DNA of 64,000 bases from Planctomycetia bacterium (lineage in GTDB: Bacteria; Planctomycetota; Planctomycetia; Pirellulales; Thermoguttaceae): positions 1 to 64,000 of the forward strand of contig JAUNSJ010000016.1 of NCBI GenBank assembly GCA_030539295.1, given 5' to 3'. How positions within the stretch are numbered: position 1 is the stretch's first letter; every line of letters begins with the position of its first letter. Shown one piece after another: positions 35,200 through 43,203 of this stretch. A program made the translations under genes and the position numbers. Under the pieces are notes generated by a model that did no database searches, was not told where the DNA came from, and was given only the letters and a program-made list of their open reading frames with translations.

Positions 35200-36597
35200 T
35201 TAAGAAATGAACTTCCACAAACGTTCGGCGTCACTAAAGTCTGGCACAACGGCATCGGCCCCGGCCGAGAGGAGTCGCTGTCGCTTCCAGGGGTCGACAC
35301 CGCATCGCTGCTGCTCGTTGGTTGCCACGGCACAAGCGTAGCCGCCGGCCTCTTTTACGTTCTCAATTTCCACGTACCCGTCGCCAAAGCCGATTAATTC
35401 CGGGCCTTGCAAATTGTTGTCGGCGATAATCCCGCTAATAACCATGGCCTTGGAGAAGTTCTTATAATCGTCGATCGCGCCACTAATGGTTTCAAAATAC
35501 TGCGCTATGTTCAGTAATTGTGCTTCTTCCGTAACATAACACTGGTCAGTGCCACTGGCCAGGAATAAGCGGACGCCGGCTGCCTTGAGCTTTTCCAAAA
35601 AGGCGCGGGCACCGGGGACAAGGCAGTCGTCCGGCTTCAGTTTGCCACTGGCCAAATCGTCCAGCCGATGCTGAATTTGTGCCAGAAGTCGGCGATGATA
35701 TTCCCGCTTGTACTCCAGCGCCTCCAGCGGCGTGCCGCCTCGCCTGGTAACCTCTTCCGCCAGACGCAGGCACTGGTAGATCGTCTGCTTACCGGTCAGG
35801 ATTTCAATAAAGCTGGATACACAGGCCTTGATTTCATCGTCCGTCTCGCCGGGAGCAGCGGCGTCTTTAAGTACCTCGTAAAAGTACTCGGTCATGACCG
35901 ACTGCCAGCCTTCCCGAATCAGGCTAAGGGTACCGTCGAAGTCAAAGATGGCCGCCTTATAGCCGGGCGTGGGAAATCGTACAACTTCTATATCAAACAG
36001 CTCGGGCAAACGCTTTTGTAAAAGGGAGACAATCGCGTGCTCGTAGAGCATGTGCATGTCTTCCAACTGCTCCATGGACGCGGTCGGGGCAATGAGTATG
36101 TAGTCACAAATTCCCTTTAGCTTACCACCGTCGCGTCCGCCAAAGGCAATGGTTACAAGGCCCATTTCTTTGGCTGTCTGACAGCCTTTAACCACGTTAG
36201 GAGAATTTCCACTGCCACTGAAGACGATGAAGAGGTCACCGCGATTGGCGTACGTTCGCAATTGTATGGAGTAGATGTCTTCGTAGGCGAAATCGTTCGC
36301 AAGACAGGTAACGATCGGCGTACTGTCGTTCAGGCACAGGGCACGAAAGCCCTCGCGCCCGAGGACACGAGCGCCTTTAACCAGGTCGTTGGCCATGTGC
36401 GAGGCCGTGGCCGCACTGCCCCCGTTACCAGCAATATAAATCCGATTGCCCGTAGATTTTGTGCGGATAATCAGGTTAACGATTTGGGCCAGCGTATCAA
36501 AATTAGTACGAAGCAGGTCGGTTGCCACCTGACCGGCGTACTGTTGTAAAAACTCGGAGCAGCAGGCCAGGTCGTTTGAATTCGATGGGTTCATCAT
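35200..36597 (-). CDS. SIS-domain phosphosugar isomerase fused to a HAD phosphatase
   Basis: A 465-residue fusion. Residues ~30-205 are a SIS domain close to GmhA (phosphoheptose isomerase): IAGNGGSAATASHMANDL near residue 55, FSGSGNSPNV near residue 126 and LEDMHMLYEHAIV near residue 178, the place of the catalytic Glu/His in GmhA. Residues ~212-465 are a HAD hydrolase with IFDFDGTLS (Asp219, Asp221), a large helical cap, LASGTD near residue 365 and GFGDGYVEI near residue 415. GmhA, a PfkB kinase and a HAD phosphatase are three of the four activities for nucleotide-activated heptose, and two of them are fused here with the kinase next door. It lies 30 bp after the regulator stop; GGAAAG precedes the start. 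Confidence 0.82.
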   Translation of the reverse strand: MMNPSNSNDLACCSEFLQQYAGQVATDLLRTNFDTLAQIVNLIIRTKSTGNRIYIAGNGGSAATASHMANDLVKGARVLGREGFRALCLNDSTPIVTCLANDFAYEDIYSIQLRTYANRGDLFIVFSGSGNSPNVVKGCQTAKEMGLVTIAFGGRDGGKLKGICDYILIAPTASMEQLEDMHMLYEHAIVSLLQKRLPELFDIEVVRFPTPGYKAAIFDFDGTLSLIREGWQSVMTEYFYEVLKDAAAPGETDDEIKACVSSFIEILTGKQTIYQCLRLAEEVTRRGGTPLEALEYKREYHRRLLAQIQHRLDDLASGKLKPDDCLVPGARAFLEKLKAAGVRLFLASGTDQCYVTEEAQLLNIAQYFETISGAIDDYKNFSKAMVISGIIADNNLQGPELIGFGDGYVEIENVKEAGGYACAVATNEQQRCGVDPWKRQRLLSAGADAVVPDFSDAERLWKFIS

Positions 36598-36627
36598 AGT
36601 GTCTTTCCAGTCAAAATTGGTTATGGG

Positions 36628-37812
36628 TTATTGGTTGAGTTGGTTATGGGTGTTACGATATTGAAGGGGACTCTTGCCATTCTCCTTTTTAAAGGTCTTA
36701 ACGAAATATTCCGGGGACTGAAAGCCGCTAAGCCGGGAAACTTCGCTCACGGACAGTCTGGTATCGTACAGGAGTTTTCTCGCATGCTCCATACGAATGC
36801 GTTTGATTTCCGCCTCTGGAGAGCGGCCGAGGTATTTCTTGACCGTGCGTTCCAGAGTGCGGGGTATGACGTCGAACTGGCGTCGGACGTCGGACACGGT
36901 AAGGCCAAAGGTTGCGTTTTCCCGAATGTAACGGATGATTTTCGCTGCGCTCGGGTCGTCGATCGCCAGCGTGTCGCTTGAGGCACGCGGACAGATGCCA
37001 TTGGGCTGCACAATAATCGGGGCATGCGTCCCTGTCTGCTGACCGTTCATCTTGCGGTCGAGCAGGACCGCACTCTGATAGCCAACCTTTTCCGGGGCCA
37101 GGTCGATACTGGACAGTCGGGGACTCGACATGAGGCAAAAATGCAGGTCGTTATCGGTTCCCAAAATGGCCACCTCGTCCGGAACCGTCAGTCCAATATC
37201 CAGGCATACGTTCATAACACGAATCGCCATGAGGTCAGTCGCGCCCCACAGGCCAACCGGCTTGGGCAGTTCGCGCAGCCACTGGATCAGGTCCTCCTGC
37301 TCTCGGGATGCCACAGGCAAGATGGACGGGGAACGGTCGGTGGCTTCGTGGAACTGCCGGCAGTCGAGCCCGTACTTTCTCGCCGTTCGCTCGAAATAGG
37401 CCGAGCGGTCCGCCAGCCACCAGCTTTGACCGTAGGAGTAAAACGCGACGTGCCGCACGCCTCGCTCAAAAAAATGGTTGATCGCTAACAGGCAAATGCT
37501 TTCTTCGTCTGTTCGCACCTCGGACGTGCCGCTGCGTGCCGCGTCCGGGTCGCCATCGCCCAGAAGCTCCACGACCGGAGCCTTTGCGTATTGCAACGCC
37601 CGACTCATCTCGCGACTAAAGGTTCGCACGATGATCCCGTCCCCCTGCCAGTTCTCCAACCACGGTAGGTAGTCTTCATACATACCGCGCCCTTCCAGGT
37701 GAATCTGCCAGTGATTGCGCTCCTGAATGTACTGCGATATGCCCAGCAGCAGCCCGCGTCCATAGGCATGTGACGATTCTATTGCTAAAAAAACTTTCTT
37801 CTTCTTTACCAT
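36628..37812 (-). CDS. XylR-type transcription regulator heading the SIS-HAD/PfkB operon
   Basis: A 394-residue regulator: LacI-type ligand domain (residues ~1-280; LAIESSHAYGRGLLLGISQY near the start) and AraC-type DNA-binding domain (residues ~290-385; DVRRQFDVIPRTLERTVKKYLG and SVSEVSRLSGFQSPEYFVKTFKKENG). Its gene is the first of an operon, with the SIS-HAD fusion 30 bp and the PfkB kinase further downstream. That suggests the encoded sugar-phosphate enzymes are inducible and perhaps catabolic rather than part of constant lipopolysaccharide synthesis. Its own promoter is at 37875-37902 with a tandem repeat just upstream. The 3' end holds a GGTTATGGGT repeat that spans the stop codon (36619 and 36642). 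Confidence 0.88.
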   Translation of the reverse strand: MVKKKKVFLAIESSHAYGRGLLLGISQYIQERNHWQIHLEGRGMYEDYLPWLENWQGDGIIVRTFSREMSRALQYAKAPVVELLGDGDPDAARSGTSEVRTDEESICLLAINHFFERGVRHVAFYSYGQSWWLADRSAYFERTARKYGLDCRQFHEATDRSPSILPVASREQEDLIQWLRELPKPVGLWGATDLMAIRVMNVCLDIGLTVPDEVAILGTDNDLHFCLMSSPRLSSIDLAPEKVGYQSAVLLDRKMNGQQTGTHAPIIVQPNGICPRASSDTLAIDDPSAAKIIRYIRENATFGLTVSDVRRQFDVIPRTLERTVKKYLGRSPEAEIKRIRMEHARKLLYDTRLSVSEVSRLSGFQSPEYFVKTFKKENGKSPLQYRNTHNQLNQ

Positions 37813-37874
37813 CGGGGCTTTCCAAGGCGTAATCTGTCCACTTTTAGTCTCTATTCCGCACAGGATATCTCTAT

Positions 37875-37902
37875 TTTATACCAAGAGTTATAATTCTGTC
37901 AA
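37875..37902 (-). promoter_or_regulatory. Promoter of the XylR/SIS-HAD/PfkB operon
   Basis: On the minus strand, TTGACA (37902-37897), 16 bp and TATAAA (37880-37875) match eleven of twelve consensus bases. The start site would be near 37868, about 55 bp before the ATG. Confidence 0.75.
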
Positions 37903-37910
37903 TGTGTAAA

Positions 37911-37938
37911 TGCGACAAAATTTAGACTAATTGCGACA
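37911..37938. promoter_or_regulatory. TGCGACA direct repeat with 21-bp spacing, probable operator
   Basis: TGCGACA occurs at 37911-37917 and again at 37932-37938, starts 21 bp apart. The nearer copy lies 8 bp upstream of the -35 box of the XylR promoter on the minus strand. The spacing and distance are the same as at the cassette 1 operator (25582-25618), although the orientation relative to the promoter is opposite. Confidence 0.5.
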
Positions 37939-38284
37939 TTACGACTTCAGCAGGAATCATATCCAGGGGTAATCGAGAGAAATCTTCCGCTTGGGACGGC
38001 TGTTGGGTCGTTAACGTTGTGGCCGGGAGAACACGCCGCCAGTTGCTTTTGGACGCCAGCGTCAACGTCTGCACGTTCCTTTTGCCAAGCATTACCTCAG
38101 GCTTTAACTCCAGACGCCAGTCGTTGTTTTCGTCGCTCGTGTGGAAAAAATCGTTTGCCCGGTTTACAAGTTTACCTTTTGTCGGTAGAATAACCGGTAT
38201 TAGCGTCGTGAATTCTGAAGTTTTGCAACCACCCCTGTAGTTCCCCTGAGGTCCCTTTAATGTACAAAATTTGCCATACTGCCG
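37922..38284 (-). pseudogene. Open frame without start codon, possible gene remnant
   Basis: The minus-strand frame is open for 120 codons from the stop at 38285-38287 to TAA at 37922-37924, in a 447-bp gap that otherwise has no gene. The first ATG is at 38092, only 56 codons from the end and without a ribosome binding site. The composition looks protein-like (a GGCKTSEFTTLIPVILP segment, then ENNDWRLELKPEVMLG), so it may be the 3' remnant of a lost gene. It overlaps the operator and the first codons of the PHP-like gene, so it may equally be chance. I cannot assign a family. Confidence 0.25.
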
Positions 38285-39126
38285 TTACTCTGTCCACACT
38301 GCTCTTGACCGTTATGTGTTACGCTGGGGAGCCAACGGGTCCGTCAGGAAGTGACTTGAATGGGCCATCGGACCGCCTTGTTCTGTCTGAACTGACCGAT
38401 TTTCATATTCATCTGCGTGGTGGTATGACCGCGGAGCTTGCCGCCGAACGGACGCAACGGACAGGGCTTCGCAGTGGCGTTCTGGAAAACGTGGGTCGCG
38501 ATTGGCCCCTTTCGGACAACGAGAAGTTGCGTGCCTTTCTGGAAAATGCCGAGTCCGTTCGGGCGACTCGGCAAAAAGAGGTCACTGGCGAGAAGAAACT
38601 CCTTATCGGAATTCAGGTTAACGACCGCGACTGGTATAAGACCATGGACCTGAAACTCTATCGCCGACTTGATTTCGTCCTGGCCGATACCATGATTATG
38701 GGTACCGACGCCAAGGGTCAACCGCAGAAACTCTGGCTGCTTCCGGACGACTATGACGTCGATAAAGACGCCTGGTTTGAACGCTATCTGGAACACACGC
38801 TGACCGTTCTCGACGAGCCGATCGATATTTTGGCCAATCCGACGTACTTACCGAAATTTATCGCCGCGGATTACGACCACTACTGGACCGACCAGGCCAT
38901 GCAAAAAGTGATTGATAAGGCCATTGCGAATAATGTTGCTCTTGAAATTCAGGCGGAATCAGAATTTCCCTCCCTGCGATTTCTGCAACTGGCACGCAAG
39001 TCCGGCGCGAAGTTCTCATTTGGCACCAATAATTTCGACGCGACCGAAAAGAACCTTGATACCTGGTACAAGGCGCTGAATGAACTAGCTCTGAAGAAGA
39101 GCGATTTGTGGCAGACGCGCCGATAA
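38260..39126 (+). CDS. Secreted PHP/amidohydrolase-like protein
   Basis: A 288-residue protein with a signal peptide (residues ~1-22, ending VMCYAG). The mature part begins with LTDFHIHLRGGMTAE near residue 46, the metal-binding HxH motif of PHP phosphoesterases and amidohydrolases, and looks like an alpha/beta barrel: LDFVLADTMIM, PIDILANPTYLP with a possible ligand Asp and KFSFGTNN near residue 248. Similar exported proteins occur in planctomycetes and Lentisphaerae without known function. A phosphoesterase or sugar-related hydrolase is possible. GAGG precedes the start. It seems to be transcribed alone; a GNRA-capped hairpin lies 92 bp after its stop. Confidence 0.65.
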   Translation: MYKICHTAVTLSTLLLTVMCYAGEPTGPSGSDLNGPSDRLVLSELTDFHIHLRGGMTAELAAERTQRTGLRSGVLENVGRDWPLSDNEKLRAFLENAESVRATRQKEVTGEKKLLIGIQVNDRDWYKTMDLKLYRRLDFVLADTMIMGTDAKGQPQKLWLLPDDYDVDKDAWFERYLEHTLTVLDEPIDILANPTYLPKFIAADYDHYWTDQAMQKVIDKAIANNVALEIQAESEFPSLRFLQLARKSGAKFSFGTNNFDATEKNLDTWYKALNELALKKSDLWQTRR

Positions 39127-39218
39127 ATTGGCCCTTTTTCGTTATTGCCGGGTTGGGACCTGTGAGCAGTCGCTCCCCTGTTTATCGCGGCCCGATTTTG
39201 GTTGCACGCCCACACACA

Positions 39219-39230
39219 CCCCGGAAGGGG
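39219..39230 (+). terminator. Small GGAA-tetraloop hairpin
   Basis: CCCC (39219-39222), GGAA loop, GGGG (39227-39230). It lies 92 bp after the PHP-like gene and just before the next promoter. There is no T-run, so a terminator role is uncertain. Confidence 0.3.
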
Positions 39231-39236
39231 CCGTTC

Positions 39237-39264
39237 TTGACAAGCGGGACTAAGAGGGTAAGAT
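39237..39264 (+). promoter_or_regulatory. Promoter of the AraC regulator gene
   Basis: TTGACA (39237-39242), 16 bp and TAAGAT (39259-39264). The -35 is perfect and the -10 keeps the key T, A and final T. The start site would be near 39271. Confidence 0.6.
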
Positions 39265-39340
39265 GAGAAGGAGATGGAAAAACTTCCGGGCTGAGATTGA
39301 GTTGCAAGATGTTTTTGCAGTAAGGTGGGGGTGACCTATT

Positions 39341-40354
39341 ATGGGGACACGAGAAAAGCATCCGACGTATCGTGATAAGGACCAGACATATTACGCGTAT
39401 GTTTGTGAACCGATGGGGCGAGCGGCGCGCGAGCAAAGAATAGAGATGAAGTGCTTGTCGCACGGGCATCATTATGGCATTAAGCTTGCCAATGGGATAC
39501 TGGAAGGTCTGAAAGTGGTGGGATACTGGGACGTCAAAGAAGAGCAGGATTGGGGGCACAAGTGGCATCGTAACGAAGGTTTTGAAATTGATTTTCAGGC
39601 CAGTGGCCGTAATTGGTTTAGTACGGTCGATCATGATTATCTTCTCGAACCGAACGATCTGGTCGTTACCTATCCGTGGCAGCTGCATCAGTTAGGCATT
39701 CCTCATGTTCAGGTGGGGATACGTCAGTGGATTATTATCGATGTGGGCATCCATAACGCGAATTCCGCCTGGAAGTGGCCTTCGTGGATCATCTTGTCCG
39801 AACGGGATAAAACGCGGCTGTCGGGTATGATTTCGAATAACTGCAATCCCCGTTATCATTTATCACAAAAGCATGTGGCCTTATGGTTCCAACTGCAAAA
39901 TGCCATTCGTCTTTCTGACGGCGAAACTAATCTGTCTTCCGTGGCCATTCTCATTAATGAAATTCTTTTTTCCTTAATAGAATGTTTGGATGGTGGTCAG
40001 GAGAATTTCGTAAACGATTCCTCTTTTTTGCGAAGAATTATTAACGACTTCTTGAGCGAACTGGTGGAAGACCCACGCCTGTTGACGCGAAAATGGACTC
40101 TTGACCAAATGGCGCAAAAGTGTGGCATGAGTGAAAGTGTCTTCTGCTTTAATTTCCGACAGCTTACGAACAGTACGCCCATGAAGCATCTGAACTATTT
40201 GAGGATTATGCATGCCTGTCGTCTTCTTAAGGCGGATCCCGGCTACTCCATAACGCAGTTGGCATTCGATTGTGGCTTTTCCTCCAGTCAATATTTTGCG
40301 ACCTCGTTTAAAAGGATTACCGGGCAGACGCCTTCCTCCTGGTCTCGAGAGTAG
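39341..40354 (+). CDS. AraC-family transcription regulator (cupin type)
   Basis: A 337-residue regulator unlike the XylR group. The N-terminal ~170 residues look like a cupin sensor domain (short strands, HRNEGFEIDFQASG near residue 84, LEPNDLVVTYPWQLHQLG near residue 104). The C-terminal ~100 residues are an AraC double helix-turn-helix: TLDQMAQKCGMSESVFCFNFRQLT near residue 250 and SITQLAFDCGFSSSQYFATSFKRITG near residue 300. It starts with ATG after AGGTGGGGG. The neighbour downstream, a Tat-exported propeller gene on the same strand 202 bp away, may be a target; the ligand is unknown. Confidence 0.88.
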   Translation: MGTREKHPTYRDKDQTYYAYVCEPMGRAAREQRIEMKCLSHGHHYGIKLANGILEGLKVVGYWDVKEEQDWGHKWHRNEGFEIDFQASGRNWFSTVDHDYLLEPNDLVVTYPWQLHQLGIPHVQVGIRQWIIIDVGIHNANSAWKWPSWIILSERDKTRLSGMISNNCNPRYHLSQKHVALWFQLQNAIRLSDGETNLSSVAILINEILFSLIECLDGGQENFVNDSSFLRRIINDFLSELVEDPRLLTRKWTLDQMAQKCGMSESVFCFNFRQLTNSTPMKHLNYLRIMHACRLLKADPGYSITQLAFDCGFSSSQYFATSFKRITGQTPSSWSRE

Positions 40355-40556
40355 CCGGAACCCGGTAAGTTTTTTGAGTGGTGTTGTGTTAAAGATTCTT
40401 TTTTGCAGGATTTTGAACGCTGTAATTTTCGAGTTGTGTATAATGGATCCTGTGGCTTGATTTTTTAGGGGGATTTTTCGTTTGGAAAATTCCCTCACAG
40501 GCTATGCGCCGTGGTGGCGACATATATTTCCAAGAGAGAGAAGAGGTATTTCTGTT

Positions 40557-41825
40557 ATGAATCGACGTGATTTTTTGTCAGTTGTAGGGACCATGGGGAC
40601 TATGGCTCTGGTCGGGACTACCCAATATGCGCGAAGTTCAGAAGAGGGGCACCATGCGGTCGCGTCGACTCGTCTGTTGACTCATGGCCCGAAATTCCAC
40701 TGGGCTGGATATTATGACCATTTGGTCTTCGATACACAGGACCGTTATGTCGTCTGTCACGAAGTGGACTTTGAGCATCGCTCGCCACGTCCGGACGACC
40801 AGATTAAAGTTGGACTCGTTGATACGACGAAAGACTCGGATAACTGGGAGGAGATCGGCTCGTCCTGCTCCTGGAACTGGCAGCAGGGCTGTATGCTGCA
40901 ATGGGTGCCCGGCCGAGAGGACGAGGTTATCTGGAACGACCGGGAAGGGGACCATTATATCGCGAGAATGTACAATCGGAAAACGGAGGAGCGAAGGACC
41001 CTGCCAGGTCCGGTCTATGCTTTGAGTCCGGACGGGAAATTTGCGTTGTATCCCGATTTTAGTCGTCTGGCCGATATGCGACCGGGCTACGGCTATGCCG
41101 GCGTGGCGGATCCGTATCGAAATCAATATGCGCCGAGCGAGAGTGGTATTTGGAAAATGGATCTGGAAACAGGCGAACGGCAGCTTCTTTTCTCGTTCGC
41201 TGATATTGTCGCGATTCCAACGCCTGGCGGTTTTCCGGAAAAGGTCAAGCATTGGTTCAATCACCTTATTGTTTCGCCTGATGGTCAGCGGTTCCTCTTC
41301 CTGCACCGCTGGCAGACGCGTGAGAATTCTCCCGGATGGTTTACGCGACTGATAACCGCGGGGATAGATGGGTCGGATCCGTTCGTGGTTAATGCGCCGC
41401 CGATGACCTCGCACCTGGTCTGGCGTGACAGTCGTCACATTATTGCGTTCGCACACTGCGACTCGAATGGGCATACACTTTATATTTTTGAGGACAAGGC
41501 GTCCAACGCGATTGCGTGCTGCCCTGATATAAAAAGTGATACGCATGTCTCCTTCGTTCCCGGTACGGACAATCAGTGGATTCTCAACGACTGCTATCCG
41601 CGTGGCAAGGAGCGTATGCAGGATCTCTTCCTGGTGAATCTGCAAACGCAGAGGCGAATTGACCTTGCCTCGTTCCATTTACCGGCCGAATACGCTGGCG
41701 AATGGCGTATTGACCTTCATCCGCGGTGCAGTCGCACGGGCAAAAAAATTCTCGTCGATATTGCCGAGCCGGAAAGGCAAGGGCGTCAGCTCTGCTTGAT
41801 CGACCTGGATAGTCTTGACCTGTAA
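40557..41825 (+). CDS. Tat-exported beta-propeller (TolB/PD40-like) protein
   Basis: A 422-residue protein from the ATG at 40557, which follows AGAAGAGG and opens the twin-arginine signal MNRRDFLSVVGTMG; an upstream in-frame start would place 25 residues before it. The mature part has repeated strands with WD40/PD40-type spacing: KFALYPDFSRL near residue 160, LIVSPDGQRFLFLHRW near residue 238, SHLVWRDSRHIIAFAH near residue 280 and HPRCSRTGKKILVDIAEP near residue 390. Oligogalacturonate lyase-like and TolB-like propellers share this look, so a role in handling pectin or other glycans is possible but not shown. It sits next to an AraC regulator. Confidence 0.72.
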   Translation: MNRRDFLSVVGTMGTMALVGTTQYARSSEEGHHAVASTRLLTHGPKFHWAGYYDHLVFDTQDRYVVCHEVDFEHRSPRPDDQIKVGLVDTTKDSDNWEEIGSSCSWNWQQGCMLQWVPGREDEVIWNDREGDHYIARMYNRKTEERRTLPGPVYALSPDGKFALYPDFSRLADMRPGYGYAGVADPYRNQYAPSESGIWKMDLETGERQLLFSFADIVAIPTPGGFPEKVKHWFNHLIVSPDGQRFLFLHRWQTRENSPGWFTRLITAGIDGSDPFVVNAPPMTSHLVWRDSRHIIAFAHCDSNGHTLYIFEDKASNAIACCPDIKSDTHVSFVPGTDNQWILNDCYPRGKERMQDLFLVNLQTQRRIDLASFHLPAEYAGEWRIDLHPRCSRTGKKILVDIAEPERQGRQLCLIDLDSLDL

Positions 41826-42162
41826 ATTTGCAGTTGTCATGCCCCTTGCGAAGATAGGTTGTTTGTCCGGGAGCATGGTTACTGGTTTTTCTGGGTGTGC
41901 CCCCCGATGCCCCCCATTGCAGGGAGGGGAAAAGATGGTAGAATAGTGATTCCCCTTAAATTGAGGGGGTCTCTCTCCCTTGTGCGGGGGAGCAGGCGAG
42001 TGCCGCATGCAAAGGCACGGCCTGACCGAATGACCATTTATACTACCGACACTCGATTTTTCCCGGTGTTGTCCGCTGGTTACCTTAAGATTAAGGAAGC
42101 CGTGAGGGCGTGAGACGGGTCCAATTGAGGGGCCTCGGTATACAAAAGTGAAGGTGAAGAAA
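41826..42162. other. 337-bp region upstream of rpmI
   Basis: It holds several G/C-run segments able to fold back (CCCCTTAAATTGAGGGG at 41953-41969, and a GTGCC/GGCAC pair at 42000-42019) but no gene and no infC, which precedes rpmI in most bacteria. A TATACT at 42039-42044 may be part of a promoter. Confidence 0.45.
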
Positions 42163-42366
42163 ATGCCGAAAATGAAGACACACAAAGGCGCTGCCAAGCG
42201 ATTCCGAGTTACGGCCAACGGTAAGGTAAAGCACCGACACAGCGGAACGAGCCACTTGGCGTGGCGTATGGACAGCAAGCGGGTACGCAATCTTCGCGGA
42301 ACCGATGCCGCTTCTTCCGTTGAAGAAAAGAGAATCATTTTAGCTCTTGGTAAGGGTGGATTCTAG
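42163..42366 (+). CDS. rpmI: 50S ribosomal protein bL35
   Basis: A 67-residue basic protein with the L35 signature PKMKTHKGAAKRFRVTANGK at its start and KHRHSGTSHL after it. The start is set at the ATG at 42163, as in all L35 proteins, with an AAGGTGAAG site; a GTG 15 bp upstream would add five residues. It is followed, 281 bp later, by rplT, a larger gap than usual. L35 and L20 bind 23S rRNA domain II and are assembled early. Confidence 0.95.
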   Translation: MPKMKTHKGAAKRFRVTANGKVKHRHSGTSHLAWRMDSKRVRNLRGTDAASSVEEKRIILALGKGGF

Positions 42367-42647
42367 TTTTGCCGAGGGGTTGTCAGGTCCCTGTTCCCAA
42401 TGGAACGAAACCAGGCGAACATTTCCCGGAGTTCCCGTTTGAATTTCGGGCATAACGAAAAGGGTATCAAAACGCTACTCCCTGAGTTTCAGGTCGAGTG
42501 GGGCCTTGTTTTCGACACAAATGTTATATTACCGGCGTCATGTCCCCGGCTTGGCCGCCTGATCTCCCTGTTGCCAGGGGCGAGGTAAGGTCACGCGGTG
42601 TGGCAAGGCAAAAGAAGCTGGTATAATAAGGAAAAGAGGTAAAAGAG

Positions 42648-42992
42648 ATGAGAGTTTGTCGTGGTGATGCGCGTCGTAAATCGAAGAGACGCCTGTTTAA
42701 GCGAGCCAAAGGTTTTCGTGGCGGTCGTTCGAAACTGCTGCGTACAATGAAAGAGACCGTCTTGCGAGCGGACGTATTCGCAACACGAGACCGTCGCGTT
42801 CGTAAACGAGATTTCCGCCGCCTTTGGATTACGCGTATTAACGCCGCGGTCCGTATGCGAGGCCTGCGCTATAGCGAGTTTATTGCCGGACTTAAGAAGG
42901 CCAATATTGAACTCGACCGCCGGTCCCTGGCCGAACTTGCCGTTCGCGAGCCGGAAACGTTCGATAAAATCGTTGAGTTGGTTAAGGGCTAA
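42648..42992 (+). CDS. rplT: 50S ribosomal protein bL20
   Basis: A 114-residue very basic protein. The first part is the family's RNA-binding extension ([19 protein letters not shown] near residue 9), followed by the helical core with [19 protein letters not shown] near residue 58, [19 protein letters not shown] near residue 73 and [12 protein letters not shown] near residue 95. L20 is needed for 50S assembly and in many bacteria represses its own operon through the infC-rpmI leader. It has its own AGAGGT site, and a TATAAT at 42622-42627 lies 20 bp upstream, so it may be transcribed separately from rpmI. Confidence 0.95.
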   Translation: MRVCRGDARRKSKRRLFKRAKGFRGGRSKLLRTMKETVLRADVFATRDRRVRKRDFRRLWITRINAAVRMRGLRYSEFIAGLKKANIELDRRSLAELAVREPETFDKIVELVKG

Positions 42993-43116
42993 CCTCTTAC
43001 TAAACCACGGATAAGGCTATAGAAAACTCCCCTGCAGACGTTTTGTCTGATGACTCTGAATTCTGTTCTAAACCGGGGTCGTAAGGGGAGTTAAGCCGAC
43101 AGTAAGTTAAGGACAT

Positions 43117-43148
43117 AAAAAAAGACCTCGCAAACGGGGTCTTTTTTT
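43117..43148. terminator. Bidirectional terminator between rplT and typA
   Basis: AAAAAAAGACC (43117-43127) pairs exactly with GGTCTTTTTTT (43138-43148). The stem has an A-run on one side and a T-run on the other, so it works in both directions, as fits the convergent rplT and typA genes. Confidence 0.9.
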
Positions 43149-43203
43149 ATGGTTTGGAGCCGTATTTAGCGGTCGGCAGTCGCGGTCTTTGACGCCGATG
43201 AGG

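Noticed and set aside
36619-36651. GGTTATGGGT direct repeat around the stop codon of the XylR gene
   Set aside because: Only two 10-bp copies; it probably reflects a small slippage duplication and has no visible regulatory geometry.
40413-40444. TTGAAC and TATAAT upstream of the Tat-exported propeller gene as a promoter
   Set aside because: The spacer is 20 bp, too long for a sigma-70 promoter, and no better -35 box lies at 16-18 bp.
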